Assembly (NCBI RefSeq): GCF_028389875.1
Contig: NC_084672.1
Location: 889,501-953,500 of the forward strand
Source of the DNA: Rhea pennata
Taxonomy: Eukaryota > Chordata > Aves > Rheiformes > Rheidae
Length of the DNA stretch: 64,000 nt
Direction: 5' to 3'
Shown: positions 48,576-62,113 of the stretch, one piece after another
Position numbering within the stretch: the first letter of the stretch is position 1
Layout of the letters: each line of letters starts with the position of its first letter
Notes under the pieces: model-generated
Told to the model about the DNA's origin: nothing
Seen by the model: only the letters and a program-made list of their open reading frames with translations
Databases searched by the model: none
Program-made: the position numbers and the translations under genes

Positions 48576-48921
48576 GGCGGGAGGCGGAAGCGGGCAGGGT
48601 TGAGCGGCGGGGCTCGCTGCCGGCCGGCCGGCGAGGCGAGGCGAGGCGAGGCGGGGCGGGGGGGAGGGGGGGTGGCGGCCGCGGCGGCGGCGGCCAGCGC
48701 GGCGTTGCGGCCTGTCCCTCCCCGCTGGGCGGGAGCGGCGCCTGGGCGGGCCCCGGCAGCGCGGGCGCGGCCCTGCCCCCGGCGCCGGCCCCCCTCGGCC
48801 CGTCTGCAGTGCCCTTCGCCTCCCGCGCCCCTCAGCGCTCGCTGCGCCCTCAGCAGCCCCCGCCGTGTCCCCGGTCCCTGCTTCTCCCTCTCGGGCGCGG
48901 GCGGAGGCGGCGAGCGGGTGA

Positions 48922-49296
<375 letters not shown>

Positions 49297-49313
49297 TGAG
49301 CCGGGGAAGGTCC

Positions 49314-49360
49314 GGGGGGGGGGGGGGGGGCAGCTCCCCGCAGCTCCCCGCAGCTCCCCG
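49314..49360 (+). repeat. G(17) run and three perfect 10-bp repeats just after the GOLM2 exon 1 donor
   Basis: Seventeen G residues (49314-49330) are followed by three identical CAGCTCCCCG units (49331-49360), starting 42 bases into intron 1. On the transcript the G-run could form a G-quadruplex. G-runs close to a 5' splice site commonly act as intronic splicing enhancers. The run is also a likely place for assembly error. Confidence 0.95.
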
Positions 49361-52288
49361 CTCGTCGAGGACCCCCCTGAAGGCATTGCTTTCTGCAAGT
49401 AGTACTTCGCGCTGGGTGCTGTTGGGAAGCTGGCAATACCTTGGGACTCCTGCATGCCGCCCAGGAAAGAGCTGAGCGCTTCTAGCCTACAGCGTGTGTT
49501 AGGCTAGCAATGAAAGCATTGGGTGCCCGCTGTTCTGGGTTGGCTATTTAAAATTTTTTTTTTCCTTGAGCTTTCCTCATTTCCTGAGTGTGTTTCCCCC
49601 TCCCCTTTAATCTTTGGAAGCTAATCAAAAAAGCTGACCACAATTTTAAAATTAGAGGGCTATTTTTTTCATTGGTTTGAAGGAAAAAGAAACAAATATA
49701 GAACATATTTTCACTGTCTTGCAAGATGTCTTGTATAGCAGGATAATGCTGGATCTTAAACAGCCAAAATATACTTTCTCGCTGCCTTTGTCAAGACTAA
49801 AATAAACATGCTGCCTTCTAATATTGCAGAAGGGGCTAGTGAATTTCCATTGTCAAATGTAAATACAGATAAATAACTCATCTCTTCATATAATAGTTAC
49901 TCAGATAATAAAACTGATGCCTGAAGCTAGCACAAAATTCTACTTGCCCATTTGTGTGAAGCAGTGTGTCTTTAGCTGGGGAAGGGAAAATGAGTGAAAG
50001 CATCAACTTGCATTGTTCTGCTTTCATAGTAATTACAGGCAACTTTTTACATAGGACTTAAGCCTCTGCTAGATGGGGGGCAAGTCCTCTTAGTTATGTG
50101 CTAGGTGGTGTTTACGTTATTTGCGTGCAGTTTATAATTCTACTATCTGTTTCTCACAGTAGAATTTATGGAAATACCGCTCTATCAGGCTTATAACTGG
50201 CTGAGTTCTGGCCACTTCATGTCCCATGGTTACTGAGCAAATTATCACAGGAAAACCAAATACCTAGCTTTTTTCAGTGGAGTTTGGCTGAACTGGTTAA
50301 ATTGCAACTGTCAGTTGTTACTTAAGCAGAGCAGTTTTTAAAGCCCAGCCTTATTTTCTATCTAAGTGAGATGCATCTCTTTAACTACAGGAAATAAGTT
50401 AGGGAGAATCACTGACTCCTTCAAATGGATTTAGTTTATAATAAAACTACTATATCATCTTTCCTACTGAAACATTAAAGTTGAGTCATTTTTGTGTTCA
50501 GCAAACTTTTTTTTTTTCTGACAGCTGATTCTTTAGAGCTTGGAATAAAATGTGAAAAACCTAATTAGAGATGTATTGGAAGATGCTGTTTAACCTGTGT
50601 TCATAGAGGAATGAATTGTTCATATGTTGTTGTAATTGACATATAAAACTATTGATGTTATTCAAGTAAGCTGTCATGATTGAGTTACATAGTAAGGTTT
50701 AATTTAATGTAATGTTCTGCAGAGAAAAATATAAACTTGAGAAGGTTTATAGGAATTGTTTTCAGTGGTTTAAGTAGGCTTTACCTGTTCATAATTTAAA
50801 GCAAAATTGTAATCATTGAATGTTTATGGGTACTTAGCTGTGTTCTATGCTTATTTTCAACTCACTAGCTGTGTAGATGCAGGTATTCTGTAATGAATTT
50901 GTCTTTCATAGTATTTTTTTTCATTTAAAATTCCAGTGTAACCACACTTACTGAGTGATAACGAATCTTCATAACCTCTGCAAAACTTATTTGAAGATAA
51001 AACAGCAATGATAAGGTTTCTGTTGTGATTTTTGCTTGTGATGAGTATTAACTCATTTGAGTGGAAAGGATCTCATTAAGATGTGTTTATTTGTTACTTA
51101 CTGTATGTGTAAAAATGTCAGGGTTCTGAATGAGGTTTTGATAGGTATGTGAAGATTTTGTGCTTCATAGACCTTTTTCAAGATCATCTTCTAAAGGAAA
51201 CAGTTCATCCAAATCTTTCAGCTATTAATGTGCCCTAAATGATTTAATTTCACTATAAACACCTAAAGGCCATATCTGACTTAAGGCTTTTCTGTAATGG
51301 AAGATTGTGTTTGTGATTCAATGGCATAATAAATTTGGATTTAGATGCCTTAGTACTGTATCAAAAATAGTGAATATGTATAATGCAGCTTCATCTGTTG
51401 CAAAATTGTTTAACATTTTTTTTCAAAAACAGCTTCAGCAAATTAAACTTATATAATTGAATTTTTTTTTTTTTTACCAAGTCAGGCATCAGTTGTCCTT
51501 CTCCTACAGGCATAAAATCGGTATTAACTTGGATGCTTTTTTTGGCCTCTCTGACAGAAATGAATACTGTGTCTAATTGGGATTTCTGAATGATCTGGTA
51601 GTGCATAGACCCATTACTATGATTATTAAAACACTGTCTTACATATTATACTGAATTCTTCTCTTCTGCTAGCAGTGTTCTCACTCCTAGTACGATTTTT
51701 TTTCAGGAAAATGAAAACAGTAAAATGATGTTGCACAGAGCATTTAAAGATGGCAAAGTAGACAAAAATAGGGTGCTACCTAAATCGCGCATCTTCAACA
51801 TAAGAGCCTCATGTCCTACACTGGAAAAAAATGTGTTCTGCTCCTTAACAAAGTGTAAGCGCTAAATTAGGATCTCTGGCATGGGTTCCTGGAAGTCATG
51901 GCCCTCTCTTGATGTGCATGATACAAACTGAGATGCTGGTGAGCTGAATGTGCATGCTGAACTGTGTTCTCTGTAAACCTGCCTGGTCTTAGACTCCTGG
52001 CATTTTGCAGGGAGAGAGGTGGGAGAGAGGTGAGAGCAGTAAACCTTATTGATTAGTCGTATTGTAAATACGACGTATATTTCAGTATGTGTGCTGCATC
52101 TTCATTCATTGTTCCAGAAGCTGCCATTTAAAGTCGTGTGAGCTAGTAGCTTTTAAATATGATCTTCCTTCCAGATGCTGCAAATGTTGAATGTGTCTCT
52201 GTAGGTAAGGACAGTAGTGTGTTTTTTCAATAGCCAGTTACTGTCCATTTCTCTCCATCCTCTGGGAGCTTTCAGTGGCAACAATCCT

Positions 52289-52321
52289 AAAAAAAAAAAA
52301 AAAAAAAAAAAAAAAAGAAAG
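52289..52321. repeat. Poly(A) run in GOLM2 intron 1
   Basis: About 27 A residues followed by GAAAG. It may be a decayed retroposon tail, but no source was recognised in the 300 bp before it. Confidence 0.9.
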
Positions 52322-55300
52322 TGCCTTAAGGAGTCAACAAATCTGTTTGAAATAAAAAGTGTAAAGTGTGCATAAAATGACTGACCAAAAAAGGCTTATT
52401 TGGACTGGTACTTCCCCCCCCCCCCCTTCTGAACAGAATTTAGCAAGGGTGATTGTTGAACAAACTATTTTATACCAGCAAGCCTAGTCCATCTGTGAAA
52501 TGCAGGAACCACAGTAAGTTCCTAACACTGATACCAGGGTACCAAGTGATGACAACAGAACTAGGTTTTTATTTCATAGCAAACTCACTTGAAAGATGAT
52601 ATTCTGGTAGCTATGGTAGTGTCTGTTTTGCTTTATGCTCTGTAGCCTTCATAAGGGATTTTTTATGTTGTGGTTATGCACATCAAGGATGCATCTTCCA
52701 GTGTTAAGACAGCCTGAATTTTTGCAGGCAGCTTCCTTCTAGCTCAGTGAGATCATGCCCAAACCCTTGTCTCTCTCCTCCCTTGTGACTGGTTTGTAGA
52801 TCACATGCTTTACAAGCTAGTCACAGTGCACCAGAATATTGTTTGCTCTTATGACAGTTCTTAGAACTATAAAGGTAGTAAATTGACCCAGTGTCTTGTG
52901 AAAACCCTTGCTGCAGACTATAGTGTTTATTAAAGTGTGAACTGGTATGTTTTGAACTGCAATTAGGTGGCACCTGCTACTAACAGCGTATGGAAGCTAA
53001 GAGACTTCTTTGTGTGAGAGTGCTGAAGTATATTGAAGAAAAATGACAGAAAAAAATTATTTTGCTACACTGAAAACTGGAAAAATGATTGTAACTTTTG
53101 AACAGTTCTTTACTTGATATTTAGGCTCATCAAGTCTGGCAGATCTTGGAGGGAGAAATAATCACTGATGTTGTAAAGGATTTTGAGAGATTAAGGTGAA
53201 TTCCTCACAAATGGAGAGATCTTCTAAAGAACCTGAAAGAAGGAGGGAGTAAAACTAGAGTTGGGCAGAGAAGAGCCTTTTTGGATTTAGGAAACTACTT
53301 AAATGGACAGGAAAATGCAGGTGTGACTGCCAAAGGAAAAAAGGGTGAAGAGAAGGAGCTATGACAGCACATGCTTTTCAGTAATTGGCTGTTTCTGCTC
53401 CCAAACAGCCATTGGTAACATCAGTAGTAGAAGATGCAAGAGTAGATCTACATCTTTCTACCAAAGGCATGAGTTCTTTGAAACTCTGTTTTCCTTTCAC
53501 CCTGTGCTAATCTTGATGAGCTTGGGATGGCCCACTGGGTCTTGGAAAAAAATAGAGGAGTACTTCTCTTTTGGAGCCCCTATCCTTGGAAGGCAAACAG
53601 GGATAATGATTGTGCTAGTGTTTGGGGAAGTCATGTTTGCAGCATTACCAGTAGTTTCCTGAGTGTTTCATACTTTTTGCAGCACACAGTGAGGATACCT
53701 TTTTTGCATGGCTTTCCATATCCTTTTGGAATAAGCTCAATAACACAATTGAATGGCAGGAATTCAGGAGGGAAGGCTTCCAAATGGCAACCATCCAGTG
53801 TGTAGGGGTTCGTATCTTGGTATTTGCTGTTGCAGATCTCAGGAACATGCCTATTTAATTCTGCAATTGTTGCTTACCATGCCAGGTACATAATGCAACC
53901 TTGTTCCCTTAGCTGAAGCTTAGAAATGGTGCTTCATATGTTGAGACTGTTTAGTGAAACATTCTTGGAAGCAGCTTACGTTCCTTTATAGTACCTTTGT
54001 AGCCAAAATTCCTTGATAGCTTATCAGTTTGCAAAGCCGTAACTTTACAGTGGTGATGTTGAATGCCTCTTCCTATTTTGCTGCATACTCTTGGTTATCA
54101 ACATCACAATGTGAAGCAATACTTCATCTCCCATACTCTCTACTAACTGCTTGATAATAACGTTGGCTACTCTGAAAGAAATAGTTGACAAATAATAGCA
54201 GAAAGATTGTGGAATATAGACCTTTGTGCAAAAGGACTCTTTAAACAGCTTTCACTTACTGTTCCTGAGTGCACTACAGCAATGTACTTGAGTGCAGCTC
54301 ATTAAGCTGCACGAAGGAGTATGGACACCTGCTTGTGCTGCTTTGACAGGGATTGCAGAGGGTGTTCTTGCTAGAGAAAGAAATGACTCAGTGAAATATG
54401 GGTAGATGTTTACAGTTTATCACTTATGCAGTCTTTAATTGGGAAGCCAGACCACCCCTATTATATTCTACCATAGGTACAGAAGAGCTCCAGGGTGTTG
54501 TATCTTTCTTATGTTGCCTTTTATTATATGACAAGACTGTTACAATGCTATATGAATTGCAAGTACTGCCTTACATATACATAGCACTAGTAAGCAGAGG
54601 ATTTTTAATGTTTATTTTTTCTTGAGTAGCGCTCGCTGGGCTATAGAGTGGGGTTTTCTTTTTCTCAACTGCTTTGAAGAAGATCTGAGAAGCCACTAAG
54701 AAAGGAGTACAAATAGGTCTAGACTCAAGGAGGACACAGATGAAAGAACTGGACTTGCTCCATGCTGTGTGGTGGTGTGTGTGTGCGGGGTGTTTGTTTG
54801 TTTGGGTTTTTTTTTTGGTGACTGTAGGTGGAACAGATCCCGTGAAACATAAGAAGTTTCTTCCCTTTCTGTCCTTCAGATTAGGGACACTTACTGTCAG
54901 CTAAGTTGCTTTGGCTATGAATGCTGTCAATTTAACCGGCATGTAATATCTTCAAAATTAAAGCTTGTGATAAAATTAATAATCAGATTTTCAGATCAAA
55001 TCCTTGTCAATAGAATGAGCACCCTGCCACAAAGCTCTTTACAAGTCAAATGTTTCATATGTTGAGCAGAAGCAAGGAAGAAAGAAGGTTTTCTGTATTA
55101 GGGATTCTCATATATGAGGATTTGAAAACAGAAGAACTCACTGTTTCACATGATCTGCTTTGTTTGTAGATAGCTTAGGTTCTGGGAGGTACGCATTTAT
55201 TGCCGTTCAGAAGAATTATATTGGAGTGGAAGACAGGTAAAAATAGTAATTACTGCCAGTGTTTCACATTTTTCTGTTTAGTACCCCCATTCCTATATTT

Positions 55301-57341
55301 TCTCAAACACAGGGAAAAATACTTTTTCATTAATACTCAGCAAATAACTCTTTTTATCCATTGATACATCTTGGTGTCCAACAGACGAAGAGAGATTACA
55401 AGAAGGGCTTGCAAGCTGGACACTTTTTTACAGAAAGGATTGGAGGTTATTTTTATATTTTGGTTTCATGTAAAGTCTTCACCACAGTGCATCCTTGCAT
55501 TTTTTTAAAAAACATAGGAAGCACAAAACAGGTTTTTACTTAACTGAATGTTGGTTTTTGTCAATCCTATAACTAGTACACTTCAGTGTTTTGATTCCTT
55601 TATGTACAAAGAACACATTTAATTGGTCCTCAAATGCATGATTTTGAAATGCTGAGATGGATCCTTAAGTGTCCCTGTTGAATATTTATATTTTGTATCA
55701 TATTTCAGAGCAGTATGGTCAGTATTCTGAGGTTACCAAAATATTGCATCATCTGCCACTTCTTGCTTCTGATTTTGAGGGAAAAAATGTGAAGGAGATG
55801 GGTTTGACTGTTTATTCCCCTATACATCAGCACCATCACTGTTGATGCCTCTCAGCACTCTAGAAATAGTTTTGCCTTTTGTCCTCAGACATGGGAGAAT
55901 GTATGCGTTGCTGCTAGGGATGAGCCAGGATATTAGTCTGGCACAAACAAAACTCTTGATGTAGCACTCTGTTTCATAAGGAGCCTCTATTATGTGACTG
56001 GAGCTGTTGGATACGTGCCTTGGTGTACAGAGTGTTCTTCAGAAAATCACGATTTCAGCAGTTCTTGTATAGTTATAGTTCCTAAAGTTATAAATGCCTG
56101 AACATATATGGGACAAATTGAATTGTATAGTCAAGAACCTCTCTTTAAAAATAATTATTTTTTTAAAGTGATTTATTTGATAAAAGGGAAGCTAGAAGTG
56201 GGTGGAGGAAATCTTAAGAAAGTAAGGGCATGCATTTTTTTTTTCCAAGAAATTTAGGTAACTGACTTAGACATTAAGCTTCAGAGTCTGTGCAAGAATT
56301 GAAATAGCCTGTGTGCATGTTTCCCCCTCCCCTGCTTCAAAGTACACATGCTCATACGTGGTTTTAAAATAGGAAATAATAGAGGTTCTTAAGAGGCAAA
56401 GATACCTGCCTTTTAAATGATACAGAAGCTGTGTGTGAAAGTGGTTATATCTGCAATGCTTTGTGGGTTATTTGTTTTGCTGTTTTTGGTTAATTAAGTG
56501 ATGATTGGATAAGATGCATTCTTTAGATGCAGTCTTTACCTCTCTGAGAGGTAATTCAGACCTTGTAATCTAGAATGACAGCATTGTTTTAGCACCAAAG
56601 AGGAGTTGCTCTTTGTATCAATCATGAAACAACAAAAAATAACTGTAATTAGGTAACATTGGTATTTATGGGCTTTTTCACCTATTCTCGGTATCTTCTA
56701 CATGCATATCTTTCTCTCCATTTCCGATTCTTCTTCTTCTGTACGTTTTTGCTTTGTGTAGGAACAAGACAAAACATCTTTACTTGATGACTTTGTGTAT
56801 GCACTCTTATTTATAATAAATGCTATTTTTTTTCCTTACTAAAAATAACAAATTAAACACTTGTGGATGACTAATGGTGTCACATTCTCTTCAAAGTATA
56901 AATCCTGTTATGAATATTATGTAGTATCACATTAAATATTTACTTTCAACATACATTACCTAAAAAATTGTTTTTGCTAATGATGCTGTTTGTATGTTTG
57001 ACATCGGAAATTCACTATCCCCTTCTGCAATATCAGAATGCAATGTTTATTTTAGTCTTGACAAAATCTGCTTTTTTGATAGAAATGTGTCTTGGAAATA
57101 AGTACATTAAATCTTCATTAGCAATGGCTAAACATAGTGCTTAAGTTGATATCACTTTATATGTAACTAAACTATTTTTATTTACAGTAATATTTTACAG
57201 TCATTCTGATACTCCTGTATATGTTCTTTTTTACAGTGGAAAAGTATGAATTCAAAAGCAGCTATATATTTGCATGCATAATTACTTCCTAAGCTTCTAA
57301 AGATTGTCTATATTTATTTATATAACCATTTTTCCTTTCAG

Positions 57342-57396
57342 ATTAAGTTGCAGAACAACATATCGTATCAAATGGCAGATATACATCGTTTAAAGG
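57342..57396 (+). CDS. GOLM2: GOLM2 exon 2
   Basis: 55 bases between a TTTCCTTTCAG acceptor and a GTAAGG donor. It reads IKLQNNISYQMADIHRLK and joins exon 1 in phase 0, leaving one base (phase 1). It continues the luminal coiled coil, and NNIS is a potential N-glycosylation sequon (N-I-S). The match to the family at KLQNNISYQMADIH is nearly exact. Confidence 0.96.
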
Positions 57397-58092
57397 GTAA
57401 GGATTTATGGGTAAACTGTCTCTGGCGAATTATAAAGTTGCTTATTTTATAACTGCTTAAGTACTGCAGAATACATTTTAAATAGAAGATCAAGTGATGC
57501 TGGAGCATTGCTTAATCTGAAGTTCCATGACATTTGTTTATTTTCCAGCCTGAATAAGCATAGAGTTGTCTTTCATAGACTTTATTATTATTTTTTTAAG
57601 CATTCTGACAGTGCTTACCTCCAAGATATTAGAATCATTTTCATGATAAAAATAACATATAGTTTAGTATGGTTTGGATCAACAACATTGTGATACTTAT
57701 GTCAGCTTAGAAAAGGACCAGAAAGCATCATTTACGACTGTACGTCTCTGGTGTTTACAGGCATTGTAATCATGTGTGGTTCCTTCCCCCCCCCCACCAC
57801 CCCTTTTTTTTACCATGTTGGTTTTCAGAGAGTCCTGGAACAACTATTGCTGAAATTTGTACAGGCCTGCAGACAAGATGCTTTACATTTCTGCCTATAT
57901 ACTTACATTTTCAACTTAAAATAGTAGGGACCTTAACAAATATTAGTAGCCTGAAAAGAAGAGAGAAACCTTCAACATTTGGCATATATGAGTAAATTGG
58001 TGTTTTCCAAATTACTTCAAGAATCTTTAAAATATATGTAGAAGAAATAACAAACTTCTCATATTAATTTGTAACTTATATGGCAATATTGA

Positions 58093-58392
<300 letters not shown>

Positions 58393-59233
58393 TAAATGAA
58401 TCTTAGTTATGTTAAACCTCAAGCTCAAATGTACTCCATTTGTGATGCAACTTTCATTAAGCTGTCTGTTTGATTAAGGTTCTACTTTTTTGGTGTTATC
58501 TTCTTCCTTCCAACTCTAGTTGAGTTATCTCTGAAAACTCTGGCTTATCGTAGTTGTTCAGCATTGGGTAATTTTAAGTCAAAATGAATCTCTAATGATA
58601 TAGAGATGTTGATTAACAGGAATTGATAAGTGGAAGTGTTCAATTTAATCTCCACTGTTCTGAAGCCACAGGGTATTTGTTCATTGCTGTCTTCTTAAGA
58701 AAGTATTTTATTGAACTGGAGGTGAAAACATTACATATAAACTTTTGTGTGAAGAATTATATTATTTTTGTATATGTTATGTTGAGTGTTTGGGGAATTT
58801 TGTTTAATTTGATTGTGGCTTATTAGAAAACTTGGGACATTGAGCTGTGTGATTCCAATCTCACTTGAGTTGGTATCCATAACTGATAGTAGTAGTTGTA
58901 CATCTTCTGTGTTGACAGCTGTTGTAGATGGTTCAATGGGTTCCAAGTGGAATTAATGTATGCTGATGACAGGAGACTGAATTTTCAATTGCTTTTCAGG
59001 TTTTGGAGGAAGTATTTTCAGGGCTTTTCTGATCATTTTGCTGTTTTTCTACTCTGTCCCTATCTTTTTTCAATCCTGTTTTCCTTCTGTATTCACTCCA
59101 TTTCCACTCTCATTCCAAGGCACGGATTTTTGGCCAAACTATTCTAGTTATCACTCAGGTTTGCCTTTCTGTGTGCTGCTTTCTTTCTTTTTTTTTCATT
59201 TATTAGAGAGCTGATATAACAACTCAAATGTGA

Positions 59234-59359
<126 letters not shown>

Positions 59360-59569
59360 TAAATTTCCTTCTTGAATTAGAAGAGCCCCAAGTCTGCTTG
59401 CTAGTCAACTCAACTGTTATGCGGTGGTCCTGAACATTTTTCCTCTAACTTCTGGATAAATGTTGCACTGAGCAGCCCCAAATGGATATTAATGTAAGAC
59501 CATCTGTTTGTTTTGTTCAGTTGTTGAATTGAGCCTTAAAGATCAGTCTTAATTCTGTACTCAGCTACA

Positions 59570-59670
59570 GCCTTCCTACATGACATCATCACTCAGGAAT
59601 TCAGTTTCTTATCTATAAAATGGATAATACTTTACAGCTCTCCAGGGAAGGATCTATATCCTTGCAATCT
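59570..59670 (+). mobile_element. MIR-like (CORE-SINE) fragment in GOLM2 intron 4
   Basis: CATCACTCAGGAATTCAGTT, then TCTTATCTATAAAATGGATA and ATACTTTACAGC parallels the 3' half of tetrapod MIR/CORE-SINEs (CCTCAGTTTCCTCATCTGTAAAATGGGGATAATA...). The similarity is continuous over about 45 bp with few changes. Boundaries are approximate and the family name is from recalled similarity only. Confidence 0.5.
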
Positions 59671-60531
59671 TATGTAGGTTATTGCAAAGGGGAATTTGAT
59701 CTCTGAGGCTTCTGGGTGCTAATGTGATTCAAATAACAATGGTGTTTCAATGATATCAGGTGTGTAATTATACAGTGCAAGCTGTCAGTAGAATTATGGG
59801 CCTCTTTCCTACAAACAGATGAAAAGTTAACCCACTTTTAATGAAAATTTCATTTCCTTGTTCAGTGTCTGTTTACAGATACTTCAAATCATTAAGCAGA
59901 TTCCAAGTAGATTTCAATTGAATCTTGCCTTAAAATCTAGAAATGTTTGCAGAAGTCTCCCTGGTCTGAGGCACAAGGCCAATGATGTCTTAACTTGATT
60001 GTCATATATTTGAGCTGAGTTGGCCTTAACATTTTTTCTCATGGTAATTTTCTCTGGCCGTATAATTATGTGTGTTCACAGATTATGTGTGGTAGCTTCA
60101 TGTTAGAGGCTGAACACTAGCAAATGTAGTGCCTATAAAAATAACTCTCCAAGGTTCTCCTGTATGTTCTATTGCAATAAAATTAATATATTGTGGTATG
60201 ACAATGGTTTTCTTGGCATTCTTCTGGAATAGCTCTAGTGTTATTGACAAATTGTGAGTGGTTCTGCAATCCTACACATGCCAATGAAAACATCATACTA
60301 CCATACAGTATTTTAAGTCTTCTATTTACTTATGAGTGTCTATGCTTTTACCAACTACCCTCAAGACTGAGGTTTCTTTATAGAGGACTTCTGCTGTTGT
60401 TCCCTTTGGTGACTGTCTAATTCATAAATGCAATTTTGCTTTTCCAAAATAATCTTAAAGCTGAAGGGTTTTGTATTTTAACTTTCAGGGCTGTCTTTAA
60501 TATTGTTTGTGAATTAATTTTTTTCTAACAG

Positions 60532-60676
60532 GCCACACAGAAAATTCAGTCCAGTAAAGGCACTGAAGTCAGTCTCAATGATGATGACCAAGCAGTATCT
60601 AAGACTGTTCTGGAAACAGAAGATAAAAACACAGTAAAGAATGAAGAGCCTTCAGATCATGCTGTAGATGGCAAAG
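60532..60676 (+). CDS. GOLM2: GOLM2 exon 5
   Basis: 145 bases between a TTTTTTCTAACAG acceptor and a GTATTT donor. It reads ATQKIQSSKGTEVSLNDDDQ, AVSKTVLETEDKNTVKNEEP and SDHAVDGK, ending in phase 1. It starts the acidic, probably disordered luminal tail. Sequence is less conserved than the coiled coil, but TQKIQSSxG and NEEPSxH match the family pattern. Confidence 0.93.
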
Positions 60677-61567
60677 GTATTTTCTTTTTTGTCACTTCTG
60701 ATAGATGTGGGCCAATTGTGTTACATCCTTTGCATTAATACAGAATCAGGGGTGTCTTTAAATTAGAACAATGAATCATTTGCCTCAGGTAACTTGATTA
60801 GCTACATATGACTGTACTAAATTAGAGTTTATATAGGAATTCAGAGATTGGCATGTCCTTTCCCTGTGTCTGTTTATAAAAATTGTTTCTCGCACAATTT
60901 TGTGTGTCCTTTCTTGGTTCATTTCACATCTCCTTTCTTGTGTGGCCAATTTTGATCTGGAGAATGTTTCCCTACTCCCTGTAAAGTGCATCTTGAGGTG
61001 AGCTAGGGAAAGGGCATGTTGGTGGAGAGCTGGAATCTGCACAAAGAAGGTGCCTAGTGGTCAAGGAGCATTCAAAATGCTATGAGAATTCTAACAGAGC
61101 AGGAACAGTAGGAACCTTTGGTTGTCAGCCACTATGACTGAAATGTTATCTCAGTGAATAACTATTATGATTGTTTCCTGGCTTGAGGCCTTCCCTGAAA
61201 GTCAGATGGGTTCCCTTTGCTTCTGCTTTTTGTGCTACCAATCCAGTGCCTTTTTGTGTTAGTTTAGTCTGTTTCAGTCAAGTTCTTCCAGCAAGCATTT
61301 CCTGCTCTGCTCCCATCAACAGTGCATCTGTCTCTTGTCCTTTTCTGAAGATTGCACTGCCTTAGTTCAGGATCACTGCTCTAAAGCAGCCTTCAGGCAC
61401 TTTGACAGAACAACAGAAGGAGTTGTGCAGTTGTATTATTAATATAGTACGTGTTCTGTGGATGAAGGACTACTTTCTCCTGTTCTTGGAGCCTTCCACA
61501 AGGAGTAAATTCTCTATTAAAACTTTAAAAGATTAGTAAGGAAAAATATCCTGTTCTTGTTTTACAG

Positions 61568-61648
61568 AGAAAATCAAATTAGGAGGAGATGCAGGCATGC
61601 CTGAAATAGAAGATAATGACCCTGCTAAAGCTGAAGATACTCCCACTG
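61568..61648 (+). CDS. GOLM2: GOLM2 exon 6
   Basis: 81 bases between a TGTTTTACAG acceptor and a GTTAGA donor (GT present, but weak beyond it). It reads EKIKLGGDAGMPEIEDNDPA and KAEDTPT. GGDAGMP-IE-ND-AK is a clear family signature. Entering and leaving phases are both 1, so the exon could be skipped without a frameshift. Confidence 0.93.
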
Positions 61649-62014
61649 GTTAGAAGAAATATTCTAATATTTGCTCATTTGGGTGCTTGGTGGCACGTAT
61701 GTCTGTTTGAGTACCAGGTTGTTTCACAGAGAACACAAAGATTTAAATCTGTTTATAGTAACAAAATTCAAGTGGAGTGTGAAGTCTGATAATTCTTATG
61801 TGTGTGTTAGAAGTTACATTTTTCAAAAATACTGAGCGCTTCAGTGCTTGTGATACTTCTTTTACCCCCAGAAATCTTATATATTTTATTTTCATCTATA
61901 ATTAAAAACAAGGGGGAAAAAAAGCAAAGAAAATACAAGATTGTCAGAGGAAGGCCCAGTATATAGTGGCTGTTTGTTTCATGTTAAGGCTTTTGTCAAT
62001 GTATTTTATTTTAG

Positions 62015-62113
62015 CTTTAAAGAAGCCACTTATTTCAGCTCTTCAAAGCGAAGGTCGTCAACCTGTTATGAATCTGCCAACTGAACAGCCCCATGCTCCA
62101 AATCTGGCTCCAG
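62015..62113 (+). CDS. GOLM2: GOLM2 exon 7
   Basis: 99 bases between a TTTTATTTTAG acceptor and a GTAAAA donor. It reads ALKKPLISALQSEGRQPVMN and LPTEQPHAPNLAP. ALKKP-IS matches the ALRKPPIS start of this exon in mammals, and LPT-QP recurs. Both borders are phase 1, so the exon is symmetric. Confidence 0.9.

Noticed and set aside
53345..53662. 105-codon frame in GOLM2 intron 1
   Set aside because: No domain or conserved motif, and it lies in an intron of AT-rich DNA where such a frame can occur by chance.
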